Assembly: GCF_938028735.1 (NCBI RefSeq)
Contig: NZ_CALIMF010000002.1
Coordinates: 186,001-250,000, forward strand
Direction: 5' to 3'
DNA: 64,000 nt
Source of the DNA: an uncultured Thermanaerothrix sp.
Lineage (GTDB): Bacteria > Chloroflexota > Anaerolineae > Anaerolineales > Anaerolineaceae
The notes under the pieces are model-generated. The model saw nothing but the letters and a program-made list of their open reading frames with translations, searched no databases and had not been told where the DNA came from. This document shows positions 52,459-62,201 of the stretch, piece after piece (the stretch's first letter is position 1; the number at the start of each line of letters is the position of its first letter). Made by a program: the position numbers and the translations under genes.

Positions 52459-54240
52459 ATGAAATACTATCGGTCTCACGTTCTGGTATGCGTAGATCCT
52501 GAGTGTCTGGGCCGCGGAGCTCACGAGATTGAGGATGCACTTCAGGATGAACTGGTGGCGCAGGGGTTGATTGACGAGGTACAGGTCCTCGAAACCTCAC
52601 GCATTGGCGCTTGCAGTGATGGCCCTGAATTGATGGTTTATCCCGAGGGCGTCCATTACGTTGGCCTTTCGGTTGATGACATTCCTTATCTGGTTGAAGA
52701 ACACTTCCTGAAAGGGCGGGTGGTTCAAAAGTTCCTCTACACCAAACCCAAGTTTGTGGATGAGGAACTAAGCGCCCCCACTCCCAAAGAAGTGCGGGTG
52801 GTCTTGCGCAATTGCGGTAAGATTGATCCGCAAAACATCGAAGACTACATCGCTGAGGATGGGTACCAAGCACTGGCTAAAGTGCTTACCGAGATGACAC
52901 CCGAGCAGGTGATTGAGGAAATCAAGCGCGCTGGGCTGCGCGGGCGCGGCGGCGCTGGCTTTCCTACCGGGCGTAAATGGGAATTAACCCGTGCGGCCAA
53001 GGGCGAACCCAAGTACGTCATCTGTAATGCTGATGAAGGCGATCCTGGCGCTTTTATGAACCGCCGCGTGTTGGAAGGCGATCCTCACTCGGTGATTGAG
53101 GGGATGATCATTGCTGCATACGCTATTGGGGCATCCCAGGGATATATCTACTGCCGCGCCGAATACCCCTTGGCGGTATCAACCCTCAACATTGCCATTC
53201 AGCAAGCCCGTAATTTTGGCTTGCTGGGCAAAAACATCCTGGGAACTGACTTTTCGTTTGACTTAGAAGTGCGCCAAGGAGCTGGGGCTTTCGTGTGCGG
53301 TGAGGAAACAGCCCTAATCGCCTCAATCGAAGGTCGGCGTGGTGAACCACGTCCGCGTCCACCTTTTCCTGCACAGAGTGGCTTATGGGGCAAACCCACT
53401 AACATCAACAATGTCGAAACCTATGCCAATGTCCCACAGATTATTCTCAAAGGTGCTGAGTGGTTTGCCAGCATGGGCACGGAAAAAAGCAAGGGCACCA
53501 AGACGTTTGCCCTGGCAGGGGATCTTAATCACACTGGTTTAATTGAAGTCCCCTTTGGCATTACGCTGCGTGAGATCGTTTATGACGTTGGCGGCGGCAT
53601 CCGTGACGGTAAAGCCTTCAAAGCCATCCAAACCGGCGGTCCGATGGGGGGATGTTTGCCTGCTGACTACCTCGATCTACCGGTGGATTACGAGTCGCTG
53701 ACTGCTGCTGGCTCAATCATGGGCTCGGGCGGTATGATCGTGATGGATGAAGACACCTGCATGGTAGATATCGCCCGCTTTTTCATGGAATTCACTCAGG
53801 ACGAGTCCTGCGGAAAGTGCACCCCCTGCCGGATCGGTACGCGCCGCATTCTAGAAATCCTCACTCGCATCTGCGAAGGCAAGGGCCAAGATGGCGATAT
53901 CGAGACGTTGGAGTACCTGTGTGAACAGATTCGCACCAACAGCCTGTGTGGTCTGGGTCAGGGTGCTCCCAACCCCGTGGCCAGCACCCTCAAGCACTTC
54001 CGCAAGGAATACGAGGCTCACATCTATGAGAAGCGCTGCCCAGCAAAGGTTTGCCGCGCGTTGATCCGCTATGAGATTTTGCCAGAAGCCTGCACCGGCT
54101 GCACCGTTTGTGCGCGCAACTGTCCGGTAGGGGCTATCAGTGGCGAGCGCCGTCAAGTCCATGTGATTGATCCAGATGTGTGCATTCGCTGTGGTATTTG
54201 TATGCAGGTCTGCAATTTCAATGCGGTAGTGATTGAATAG
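52459..54240 (+). CDS. HndC/HydB-type NADH-binding flavoprotein with C-terminal 2[4Fe-4S] domain
   Basis: A 593-residue NuoF-type subunit. Residues 1-95 are a thioredoxin-like domain with Cys at 11, 16 and 52 (one ligand short of four). The FMN site GLRGRGGAGFPTG is at 159-171 and the NADH site GAGAFVCGEETALIASIEG near 275-293. The core cluster has ESCGKCTPCRIG and the later SLCGLG. The C-terminus adds two [4Fe-4S] motifs (CTGCTVCARNCPVG and CIRCGICMQVCNF). This architecture is that of HydB/HndC, the flavin site proposed for electron bifurcation in trimeric hydrogenases. Its partner hydrogenase here is probably the downstream [NiFe] enzyme. Confidence 0.93.
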   Translation: MKYYRSHVLVCVDPECLGRGAHEIEDALQDELVAQGLIDEVQVLETSRIGACSDGPELMVYPEGVHYVGLSVDDIPYLVEEHFLKGRVVQKFLYTKPKFVDEELSAPTPKEVRVVLRNCGKIDPQNIEDYIAEDGYQALAKVLTEMTPEQVIEEIKRAGLRGRGGAGFPTGRKWELTRAAKGEPKYVICNADEGDPGAFMNRRVLEGDPHSVIEGMIIAAYAIGASQGYIYCRAEYPLAVSTLNIAIQQARNFGLLGKNILGTDFSFDLEVRQGAGAFVCGEETALIASIEGRRGEPRPRPPFPAQSGLWGKPTNINNVETYANVPQIILKGAEWFASMGTEKSKGTKTFALAGDLNHTGLIEVPFGITLREIVYDVGGGIRDGKAFKAIQTGGPMGGCLPADYLDLPVDYESLTAAGSIMGSGGMIVMDEDTCMVDIARFFMEFTQDESCGKCTPCRIGTRRILEILTRICEGKGQDGDIETLEYLCEQIRTNSLCGLGQGAPNPVASTLKHFRKEYEAHIYEKRCPAKVCRALIRYEILPEACTGCTVCARNCPVGAISGERRQVHVIDPDVCIRCGICMQVCNFNAVVIE

Positions 54241-54276
54241 GTCATTTCTTTCTTACCAGCCGGCAGGAGGAGAGGC

Positions 54277-54762
54277 ATGCAATCCGAGAATGGCAACCAT
54301 AAAAAGGAAAAGATTCTAGCAGCTGTAGAGGCAGCGATTGAACGTTATGGGGCACGCCGCGAAGAACTTATCCCTATCCTCAGCGATATCAATCGCGTCC
54401 TGGGTTATCTTCCCCCCGAAGCCCTGGACGAAGTCTCTAAGCGCCTGAAAGAGCCTCACAGCCAAGTCATGTCGGTGGCCAGTTTTTATCAGATGCTCTC
54501 CACCAAACCGCGCGGCAAGCATGTTGTACAGTTTTGTGAGAGCGCCCCTTGCCATGTCGTGGGTGGGCGAGAGGTATGGGAAGCTCTGCAAGAACATCTG
54601 CAACTTGGAGCAGGTGAAACCAGCCCAGACGGACAATGGACTCTGATCACTGTTTCCTGCTTGGGGCTTTGCAGCGTAGGGCCGGTGATCGTCGTGGATG
54701 AAGACGTGTACGGCAACGTCACCCCCGAACGAGTGCCTGAAATTCTGGCTCGTTACCACTAG
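54277..54762 (+). CDS. NuoE-like [2Fe-2S] subunit (second copy)
   Basis: A 161-residue NuoE/HoxE-like protein with C87-x4-C92 (CESAPC) and C128-x3-C132 (CLGLC). It is shorter at the N-terminus than the first copy and clearly diverged from it. ATG follows AGGAGG. It lies 36 bases after the HndC-like gene and 19 bases before the second NuoF-like gene, so the two form a pair, probably the NAD(P)-reducing unit of the formate dehydrogenase or hydrogenase. Confidence 0.93.
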   Translation: MQSENGNHKKEKILAAVEAAIERYGARREELIPILSDINRVLGYLPPEALDEVSKRLKEPHSQVMSVASFYQMLSTKPRGKHVVQFCESAPCHVVGGREVWEALQEHLQLGAGETSPDGQWTLITVSCLGLCSVGPVIVVDEDVYGNVTPERVPEILARYH

Positions 54763-54781
54763 ACCACGAAGGAGGAACGCG

Positions 54782-56413
54782 ATGAAAATAATCCGCTCAA
54801 TGGTTCTAGTGTCTGGAGATCCTCTCAGCCTGGAACGAGGCGCCGAGCAAGTCTTTCAGGCACTGCAGAACGCGATCCAGGCGTTTGGGCTGAGTGATGA
54901 AGTCTCGGTGATGATGATCGGTGATGTGGGCCGTCACGACGCCTTACCCATGGTCATTGTCTATCCCGAAGCTGTTGTGTACGGCCCGGTACGACCAGAC
55001 GATGTGCGCTACCTGGTCGAAGAGCATCTCTATAAAGGGCGCATCGCTAACGAGCTACTCGCTCCGGTACGTGAGCTCTCAGGCCGTGTAGCCTGGGTGG
55101 CGGCCCGCAAAGGCACCCTTCCCGCCGAGCAACGCATTGTCTTGCGCCGGGTAGGTCTGATTAACCCGGATGACATCGAAGAGTACATCCTCCATGATGG
55201 CTACACAGCCCTTGGTAAGGTGCTTACCGAGATGACCCCCAACGAGGTCATTGAGGAGATCAAAAAATCCGGCTTGCGCGGGCGAGGTGGAGCCGGTTTC
55301 CCAACCGGTGCCAAATGGTCATTCGTCGCCCGCGAGAAATCCGAAAAGAAATATATCATCTGCAACGCCGATGAGAGTGAACCTGGTACGTTTAAAGACC
55401 GCATCATTCTGGAAGGTGATCCCCATAGTATTATTGAGGCCATGATCATCGCCGGCTATGCGGTCGGCGCGGATGAGGGTTACATTTACGTGCGTGGTGA
55501 GTACCTACTGGCCCAGGAACGCCTGCGTCGAGCCATCGAGCAGGCGCGCGAGATGGGTTTTCTGGGCAAGAACATCTTCGGCACCAACTTTAGTTTTGAC
55601 ATTCACATCCACACAGGGGCAGGTGCCTACATTTGCGGAGAAGAAACTGCTTTGATCGAGTCCATCGAGGGCAAACGCGGCCAACCCCGCTCGCGTCCTC
55701 CTTTCCCAACCACTTATGGCTTGTGGGGTAAGCCAACCGTGGTTAATAACGTAGAAACCCTGGCCAATGTCCCCCCGATTATCCTCAACGGGGCTGACTG
55801 GTACCGCCGCTTTGGCACCCCCAGCAGTCCCGGCACCAAGGTATATACCATCCTTGGCAACGTCAATGTAACTGGTGTCATCGAGGTTCCAATGGGGATC
55901 ACCCTGCGTGAGGTGATTAATATCTACGCCAAAGGGATGAAGGGCGGGGCCGCCTTCAAACTGGCACAGACGGGAGGCTCGAGCGGCTCGTTGATTCCTG
56001 CTTCCCTTCAAGACACCCCAATGGATTTTGATTCCTATGCCAAGGCCGGGGTTGCACTGGGTTCCGGTGCATTGCTTATTTGCGACGAGAACACCTGCGT
56101 GGTAGATTTGGTTAGAGTGCTTATGAATTTCTTCCGCAGGGAGTCCTGCGGCAAGTGCAACCCCTGCCGCATCGGGACCCAACGCGCTTATGAAATCATG
56201 AGCGCCATCTCCGAAGGCCGTGGCAAAATGGAAGACCTGGATCAATTGCTTTGGTTGAGCGAGAACATGTACCTGCTCTCAAATTGTGGTTTGGGCCAGA
56301 CGGCCGGTACCCCCATCAAAGATATGCTCAAACATTTCCGGGCCGAGGTAGAAGCCCACATTACATTGCATGTGTGCCCAACAGGGGTCTGCAAGATCAA
56401 GGCTTTTGCGTGA
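54782..56413 (+). CDS. NuoF-like flavoprotein with Cys-less N-terminal domain (second copy)
   Basis: A 543-residue NuoF-type protein. Residues 1-95 align with the thioredoxin-like domain of the first copy but have no Cys: VSGDPLS replaces the first Cys pair and GDVGRHDA the second, so no [2Fe-2S] cluster can form. The FMN site GLRGRGGAGFPTG, the NADH site GAGAYICGEETALIESIEG and the [4Fe-4S] motif ESCGKCNPCRIG are intact. Unlike the first copy it lacks the C-terminal 2[4Fe-4S] extension, ending at VCPTGVCKIKAFA. ATG at 54782 follows AGGAGG. It would exchange electrons with NAD(P)H. Confidence 0.92.
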   Translation: MKIIRSMVLVSGDPLSLERGAEQVFQALQNAIQAFGLSDEVSVMMIGDVGRHDALPMVIVYPEAVVYGPVRPDDVRYLVEEHLYKGRIANELLAPVRELSGRVAWVAARKGTLPAEQRIVLRRVGLINPDDIEEYILHDGYTALGKVLTEMTPNEVIEEIKKSGLRGRGGAGFPTGAKWSFVAREKSEKKYIICNADESEPGTFKDRIILEGDPHSIIEAMIIAGYAVGADEGYIYVRGEYLLAQERLRRAIEQAREMGFLGKNIFGTNFSFDIHIHTGAGAYICGEETALIESIEGKRGQPRSRPPFPTTYGLWGKPTVVNNVETLANVPPIILNGADWYRRFGTPSSPGTKVYTILGNVNVTGVIEVPMGITLREVINIYAKGMKGGAAFKLAQTGGSSGSLIPASLQDTPMDFDSYAKAGVALGSGALLICDENTCVVDLVRVLMNFFRRESCGKCNPCRIGTQRAYEIMSAISEGRGKMEDLDQLLWLSENMYLLSNCGLGQTAGTPIKDMLKHFRAEVEAHITLHVCPTGVCKIKAFA

Positions 56414-56458
56414 TTCATCTACCCTTCACATCCCAGTTTTCAGAGGAGTATTAGCCGT

Positions 56459-57331
56459 ATGACCACCAATAATGGTTTCACCATCGATGCCCTCATGCCC
56501 CCCGAAATGGCTCAAAAAGCCGAGGCCATTGGGGTCAAGAAAGCCAATCTAGACTTTTGGTCCATGCTGGCCCTCTCGATCCTCGCGGGTGCCTTTATTG
56601 CCTTAGGTGCCATCTTTGCCACCACGGTAAGCGCCGGTTCAACTTTGCCTTACGGCGTTACTCGTCTGCTGACCGGCCTGGTTTTTACCTTGGGCCTGAT
56701 CCTGGTCATCGTAGGCGGCGCTGAGCTCTTTACCGGTAACAATCTGATCGTCATGGCGTTCACAAGCGGGAAAGTCACACTAAGAGCTCTTCTACGCAAT
56801 TGGGTGATCGTCTACATTGGCAACTTTATTGGCTCCATCGCCACAGCCGTGCTCGTCTTCCTCAGTGGGCAATACACGTTCGGCAACGGCGCAGTGGGCT
56901 TAAATGCGCTGAACATCGCCAACACCAAGGTGAATTTGGAATTTGTACAGGCAATTGCCCTGGGTATTCTGTGTAATGCTCTGGTGTGCCTGGCAGTGTG
57001 GCTGTGTTACAGCGCCCGCACCACTACCGATAAAATCTTGAGCATCATTCCGCCTATCTCAGCCTTTGTGGCGGCTGGTTTTGAACACAGCATTGCCAAC
57101 ATGTACTTTATTCCCATCGGCCTTTTCATCAAGCAATGGGCACCAGCCTCTTTCTGGAAATTGCAAGCCCTAGTGGATGCGGGTAAAACGATTGAGAGTT
57201 ATGCCAACCTCACCTGGAAAAACTTCTTCCTAGCGAATTTGCTACCCGTAACCCTAGGTAATATCATCGGTGGTGCCTTTTTAGTCGGATTGGTCTATTG
57301 GTTCATCTATTTGCGCCATCATCGCTCTTAG
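56459..57331 (+). CDS. Formate/nitrite channel family (FocA-like)
   Basis: A 290-residue FNT-family membrane protein with six membrane segments. Family marks are GGAELFTGNNLIVM near residue 85 and AAGFEHSIANMYFIP near 203; the central-pore His is in the latter segment (His210 by my count). Gene position between a NuoEF pair and a formate dehydrogenase gene argues for formate (in or out) rather than nitrite or hydrosulfide. ATG follows GAGGAG. It starts 45 bases after the NuoF stop. Confidence 0.92.
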   Translation: MTTNNGFTIDALMPPEMAQKAEAIGVKKANLDFWSMLALSILAGAFIALGAIFATTVSAGSTLPYGVTRLLTGLVFTLGLILVIVGGAELFTGNNLIVMAFTSGKVTLRALLRNWVIVYIGNFIGSIATAVLVFLSGQYTFGNGAVGLNALNIANTKVNLEFVQAIALGILCNALVCLAVWLCYSARTTTDKILSIIPPISAFVAAGFEHSIANMYFIPIGLFIKQWAPASFWKLQALVDAGKTIESYANLTWKNFFLANLLPVTLGNIIGGAFLVGLVYWFIYLRHHRS

Positions 57332-57366
57332 CACGAGAGTCCAGAAAGACTGAAGGAGAAACGCCT

Positions 57367-60141
57367 ATGGTTACCGTTACAATCGATGGGAAGAAAATAG
57401 AGGTACCTGAGGGAATGACGGTATTGGAAGCCGCTGCCCAGGCCGGTATCACTATCCCCACCTTGTGCTACCACAAAGATCTTAGCCCACACGGGGGATG
57501 TCGATTGTGTGTGGTTGAGGTTAAGGGAGCTCGCACCCCGCTGGCCTCATGTACGTTACCGGTCAATGACGGCATGGAAGTGACTACGGAGTCCCCCGCG
57601 CTGCACGAGTCGCGGCGTACTATCTTGCAACTTCTGCTATCCACTTATCATGACGCTGGTTACGCTGCCAACGATGGACGTGTGAATGAATTAGAACACT
57701 GGGCTCGCGTTCATGGGTTGGATCCTTCTGAGACCATGGCCAAAGCCCCCCGCTATCCCATCAACAGCGACCCCAATCCCTTTGTTTGGGTAGATCTGAA
57801 CAAGTGCATTTTGTGCGGGCGTTGCATCCGTGCCTGCGCCGAGGTACAAGGACGATTTGTGTGGGGGCTGGCTGAGCGGGGCTATGACACTCGCATTGTA
57901 GCCGGCATGGACGAAACTATGCTCGAGGCCCGCTGCGAATCTTGCGGAGCGTGTGTGGCTTACTGCCCCACCGGCGCACTTGATAACAAACCCTCGGTCG
58001 GTGCAGGCGCCCCCGATAAAGTGGTAACAACCACTTGCTCCTACTGTGGGGTAGGTTGCCAGTTCGACTTACAGGTCAACACGAAAGAGAACCGCATTCT
58101 CCGCGTCACCTCAAATCCCGAAGCACCGGTTAACGGCATGCATCTGTGCGTCAAAGGGCGCTACGGATATGACTACGTCCATCACCCAGACCGACTGCTC
58201 AAGCCTCGCGTGCGCGAGTACCTGCTCAAAGGCCAAAAACGCCCCGCCAATGGTGATCGCGGCCCTTGGGTTGAAGTGGATTGGGACACTGCGCTCGAGA
58301 TTGTGGCCCGTAAATTGGTTGAGGCACGTGATACCTACGGTCCGGATAGCGTGGGTATTCTGACCTCGGCCAAGTGCACCAATGAAGAAAATTACTTAAT
58401 GAATAAATTGGCGCGACAAGTGATTGGCACCAACAACATTGATCACTGTGCGCGCTTATGCCACTCCAGCACAGTGGCAGGCCTGGCGCTGGCTTATGGT
58501 TCAGGTGCCATGAGCAATTCCATGAAAGATGTGGCTGAGAAAGCAGCTGTCATCTTCATAACTGGCTCAAACACCACCGAGCAACACCCCGTCTTCGGCG
58601 CCATGATCCGCCAGGCAGTGCTCAAGCGTGGAGCTAAATTGATCGTAGCCGATCCCCGCAGAATTGATATTACCGAATTTGCCACCCTGCATCTGCAACA
58701 ACGCCCGGGAACAGATATTGCTCTGATCAACGGCTTGATGTACATCATTGTTCAAAACGGCTGGCAAGATCAGGCCTTCATTGCGGAGCGCACAGAAAAC
58801 TACGAAGCGTTTCTCGAAAATCTGCAGGAATACACCCCCGAAAGGGTGTCGGCTATCACAGGGGTACCGGTTGAGCAACTTTATCAGGCTGCTGAGATTA
58901 TGGGGAAAAACCGTCCCATGGCTGTTATCTGGGCTATGGGCATCACACAGCACATTGTCGGCGTGCAAAACGTACTAACCCTGGCTAATCTGCAAATGCT
59001 CTTGGGGAACATGGGTGTTCCCGGGGGTGGGGTCAACCCCCTGCGTGGCCAAAATAATGTGCAAGGCGCCTGCGATGTGGGTGGCTTGCCGGATGTATAC
59101 CCTGGCTACCAGAAAGTCACATCCGAGGAGGCCCGTCTGAAGTTTGAGCAAGCCTGGGGCGTTCCCCTCCCCGATAAGGTGGGTCTGACGGTCACTGAAA
59201 TGATCCCAGCGGCTGGTGAGGGCAAAATCAAGGCAATGTACATTCTGGGTGAAAACCCGGTCATGAGCGATCCTGATTCGAATCACGTGCGCCATTGTCT
59301 GCAAACGTTGGAGTTCTTGGCTTTGCAGGAAATCTTCCCCTCGGAAACCTCGGTTTATGCCGATGTCTTGCTACCGGGGGTTTCGTTTGCTGAGAAAGAT
59401 GGCACTTTCACCAACACCGAGCGCCGCATCCAACGTGTCCGTCAGGCCATTCAACCCTTGGGAGAGGCGCGCCAAGATTGGATGATCATTCAAGATCTGG
59501 CGCAACGCATTTTGAGCCGAGGAAAACGCCGAGTCAACCTAGAAGCCCCCTATGCCCAGTGGAACTACACCAACACCGCCCAAATCATGGACGAGATCGC
59601 GGCGCTGACTCCGATTTACGCAGGAGTGACTCATGCTCGATTGGAGGCGGGCGAAAGTTTGCAGTGGCCGGTACGAAGCAAGGAGCACCCTGGTACTCCC
59701 ATCTTACATGTAGAGCAGTTCACGCGCGGGAAAGGCAAATTCCACCCCACTGTTCATATCCCGCCTGCCGAACAACCTGACGAGACCTACCCCATGGTAC
59801 TCACTACCGGCCGTGTCCTCTACCACTGGCATGGCGGGGAAATGACACGTCGCTCCAAGGGCCTGATGGAGGTCTACGGTCAACCCTTAATCGAAATCAA
59901 CCCCGAAGATGCCCAACGCATCGGCCTGAATGGCAACCGCATGGTAAGAGTCTCTTCGCGTCGAGGGAGCATCATCGCAGAGGCCTGGATTACCGAACGC
60001 GTTCCCCCCGGCCTCATCTACGGAAACTTCCACTTCCCTGAAGCTTCGGTCAATGAACTAACTCTTGCGGCATTGGATCCGATCTCTAAAATTCCCGAAT
60101 TCAAAGTCGCTGCAGTCAGAGTTGAGGCCTATTCTGAATGA
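57367..60141 (+). CDS. Formate dehydrogenase alpha subunit, Cys-type, with NuoG-like iron-sulfur domains
   Basis: A 924-residue molybdopterin enzyme. The N-terminal [2Fe-2S] ligands are C34, C45, C48, C62. The His-Cys3 site normally next is missing: residues about 88-115 read LLLSTYHDAGYAAND without Cys. Two [4Fe-4S] motifs follow (CILCGRCIRAC and CESCGACVAYC), then the molybdopterin-domain cluster CSYCGVGC. The metal ligand is Cys365 in DHCARLCHSSTVAG, where some enzymes have selenocysteine; the codon is TGC. C-terminal MopB domain contains LTTGRVLYHWHGGEMTRR near 810-830. It should interconvert formate and CO2 with electrons passed to the NuoEF subunits. ATG follows GGAG. Confidence 0.92.
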   Translation: MVTVTIDGKKIEVPEGMTVLEAAAQAGITIPTLCYHKDLSPHGGCRLCVVEVKGARTPLASCTLPVNDGMEVTTESPALHESRRTILQLLLSTYHDAGYAANDGRVNELEHWARVHGLDPSETMAKAPRYPINSDPNPFVWVDLNKCILCGRCIRACAEVQGRFVWGLAERGYDTRIVAGMDETMLEARCESCGACVAYCPTGALDNKPSVGAGAPDKVVTTTCSYCGVGCQFDLQVNTKENRILRVTSNPEAPVNGMHLCVKGRYGYDYVHHPDRLLKPRVREYLLKGQKRPANGDRGPWVEVDWDTALEIVARKLVEARDTYGPDSVGILTSAKCTNEENYLMNKLARQVIGTNNIDHCARLCHSSTVAGLALAYGSGAMSNSMKDVAEKAAVIFITGSNTTEQHPVFGAMIRQAVLKRGAKLIVADPRRIDITEFATLHLQQRPGTDIALINGLMYIIVQNGWQDQAFIAERTENYEAFLENLQEYTPERVSAITGVPVEQLYQAAEIMGKNRPMAVIWAMGITQHIVGVQNVLTLANLQMLLGNMGVPGGGVNPLRGQNNVQGACDVGGLPDVYPGYQKVTSEEARLKFEQAWGVPLPDKVGLTVTEMIPAAGEGKIKAMYILGENPVMSDPDSNHVRHCLQTLEFLALQEIFPSETSVYADVLLPGVSFAEKDGTFTNTERRIQRVRQAIQPLGEARQDWMIIQDLAQRILSRGKRRVNLEAPYAQWNYTNTAQIMDEIAALTPIYAGVTHARLEAGESLQWPVRSKEHPGTPILHVEQFTRGKGKFHPTVHIPPAEQPDETYPMVLTTGRVLYHWHGGEMTRRSKGLMEVYGQPLIEINPEDAQRIGLNGNRMVRVSSRRGSIIAEAWITERVPPGLIYGNFHFPEASVNELTLAALDPISKIPEFKVAAVRVEAYSE

Positions 60142-60215
60142 ACAATTTTGGGGTGTAGACCGAGTGGACACAATCCACTTATTATGAACATGTAATCAAC
60201 TGGAAGGGAGCAGGG

Positions 60216-62171
60216 ATGGCCACAATCACAATCAACCAGCAAACCTACGAAGTGCCCGATGGAATCACTGTTTTGCAAGCGGCGAGGCAATTGGGAATCT
60301 TTATTCCCACCCTGTGCGATCACCCTCACTTGACGCCCTACGGGGGGTGCCGGCTGTGCATGGTGGAAATTGAAGGTTTTCGCACCTTGCAAGCCGCCTG
60401 TACTATTCCGGTCTCGAACAACATGGTGATTCACACCGAGAACGAAAAAATTAAGAAGGCACGCGAGTTTGCCCTCTCGCTGATTTTCAGTGAACGCAAT
60501 CACTTTTGTCCTTACTGTCAGGTCAGTGGAGGGGACTGCGAATTGCAAAATGCGGCTTATCGCGTGGGGATGACTCACTGGCCCTTACAGCCTAACTGGC
60601 AGCCCTTCCCGGTGGACGCTTCCCACCCCTACATTATCCTAGAACATAACCGCTGCATCCTTTGCCGCCGTTGCATTCGCGCCTGTAACGAACTGGTGGG
60701 AGTCAACACCCTGGGGGTGGCTAACCGCGGAGCACGCACCTTTGTCATTGCTGACTTCGGGGTGCCTCTTGGCGAAAGCACCTGCGTTTCGTGCGGCATG
60801 TGCGTTCAGGTGTGTCCAACCGGCGCCATGATTGATCGGAAGAGCGCCTACCAAGGGAAAAAATCCGAGGCTGAGCACGTCGAAACCATCTGCACGGGCT
60901 GCAGCCTGGGATGTGGGCTCGATGTGCTAATTACCGACAACCGCATTTTGAGCATCTACGGCAACTGGGACGCACCCGTTAATCAGGGCGTATTGTGCAA
61001 AGTGGGGCGTTATTATCCACTGGATGACGATCGCCCGCGGATCACCCAACCCCTAGTGCGTAAGAACGGTGAACTGCAACCCACAACCTGGGAAGAAGCC
61101 TTAAGTGTCGCCGCCAGCGCTCTTAAACGCCATTCTGCCAATAGCCTAACCCTGGCCTCAGCCCGTCTGACTGCCGAAGCTCTCTATCTCTTCCGAAAGG
61201 TATTTGCAGAAGGATTGCATAGTCCCTTGGTAACCACTTTGAACGGCCATGCCATGCGGCCCCTGACAGAAACGCTCCATGATCTTGGCGAGCCTTTTGA
61301 AGGAAGGGTCACAGATTTGAATGATGCCACCTCTATCTTGATTGTGCAAGCCGACCTGGCAAGCAACCACGAAGTCCTAGGATTTATGGTGCGGCGGTCG
61401 CTCAACCGCGGCGTTCGCATTGTAATCGCCGATAGCCGTGAGAATCCTCTAGCCGCTCTCGCCGAGGTGTCACTCGTCTTCAAGGAGGGGCGGCAATTAG
61501 CAGTTGTTGAGGGGTTAATGGCCGCAGTAGCTCGGCTCGGGCTGAGCCAAACTGAGTACACCGAAGATGCCATTGCCAACCTGGCCAATGCGGCTAAGAC
61601 AACTGGACTAGCGACAGATGATTTCCTCAAAGCTGCCTACCAGATTACGCGTGGTGAAAAACCAGTGATTATCTATGATCCCGCTGCGATCAACGATGTT
61701 GTAGCAATTAAAGCGCTGGTGCGCTTGGCCAAGATGACCGGGGCAACCCTGATCAGCCCCAAAGGTGAAGCCAACAGCCTGGTAGCCGCACAATTTAATC
61801 TGATTGAGCCAATGCGCCCAGGCACTTATGAGGTGGCCTTTGTAGCACTTGGAGATGAGATCCCCAGTGAAACTTTGGTCGCTGCATTAGAGCGAACACC
61901 TTTCTTGATCGTGCAGGCCAGTCGCGAATCAAAACTCACCGCCCGCGCCGATGTTGTCCTGCCAGTCTACACCTGGGCTGAGGAAAGCGGCCATTACCTT
62001 AACCTCGAGGGGCGTCTTCAGGAAGCCCATCCATGCCTAACCGCCCCAGGACAGGCAAAATCCAATGAAGTTGCTTTGCGCAAACTGGCCGAAGCCCTGG
62101 AGGTGAGCGCTGAAGGGGATTGGCGCACTGTCCTCACACAACGTGTTGCACCCGTTACCATTGCTGTATAA
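60216..62171 (+). CDS. HoxU/NuoG-like iron-sulfur protein with inactive molybdopterin-type domain
   Basis: A 651-residue protein. [2Fe-2S] ligands C34, C45, C48, C62; a His-Cys3 [4Fe-4S] site H96, C98, C101, C108 in ERNHFCPYCQVSGGDC; two [4Fe-4S] motifs (CILCRRCIRAC and CVSCGMCVQVC); then CTGCSLGCGLD, the cluster at the head of a molybdopterin-type domain. The remainder (about 270-640) resembles a shortened oxidoreductase domain with no Cys or Sec at the metal-ligand position (SARLTAEALYLFRKV), so it is structural, as in NuoG. It probably passes electrons between the hydrogenase (HoxYH) and the flavoproteins. 74 bases after the dehydrogenase gene. Confidence 0.9.
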   Translation: MATITINQQTYEVPDGITVLQAARQLGIFIPTLCDHPHLTPYGGCRLCMVEIEGFRTLQAACTIPVSNNMVIHTENEKIKKAREFALSLIFSERNHFCPYCQVSGGDCELQNAAYRVGMTHWPLQPNWQPFPVDASHPYIILEHNRCILCRRCIRACNELVGVNTLGVANRGARTFVIADFGVPLGESTCVSCGMCVQVCPTGAMIDRKSAYQGKKSEAEHVETICTGCSLGCGLDVLITDNRILSIYGNWDAPVNQGVLCKVGRYYPLDDDRPRITQPLVRKNGELQPTTWEEALSVAASALKRHSANSLTLASARLTAEALYLFRKVFAEGLHSPLVTTLNGHAMRPLTETLHDLGEPFEGRVTDLNDATSILIVQADLASNHEVLGFMVRRSLNRGVRIVIADSRENPLAALAEVSLVFKEGRQLAVVEGLMAAVARLGLSQTEYTEDAIANLANAAKTTGLATDDFLKAAYQITRGEKPVIIYDPAAINDVVAIKALVRLAKMTGATLISPKGEANSLVAAQFNLIEPMRPGTYEVAFVALGDEIPSETLVAALERTPFLIVQASRESKLTARADVVLPVYTWAEESGHYLNLEGRLQEAHPCLTAPGQAKSNEVALRKLAEALEVSAEGDWRTVLTQRVAPVTIAV

Positions 62172-62201
62172 GAGAACCGGAGAGTGCGAGAAGGAGAAGC
62201 T

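Noticed and set aside
55505-56245. Minus-strand frame of 246 residues opposite the second NuoF gene
   Set aside because: Antisense shadow of a highly conserved flavoprotein gene; composition is not protein-like.
58459-58464. Selenocysteine codon in the formate dehydrogenase
   Set aside because: The codon at the metal-ligand position is TGC (Cys365), and the frame is uninterrupted.
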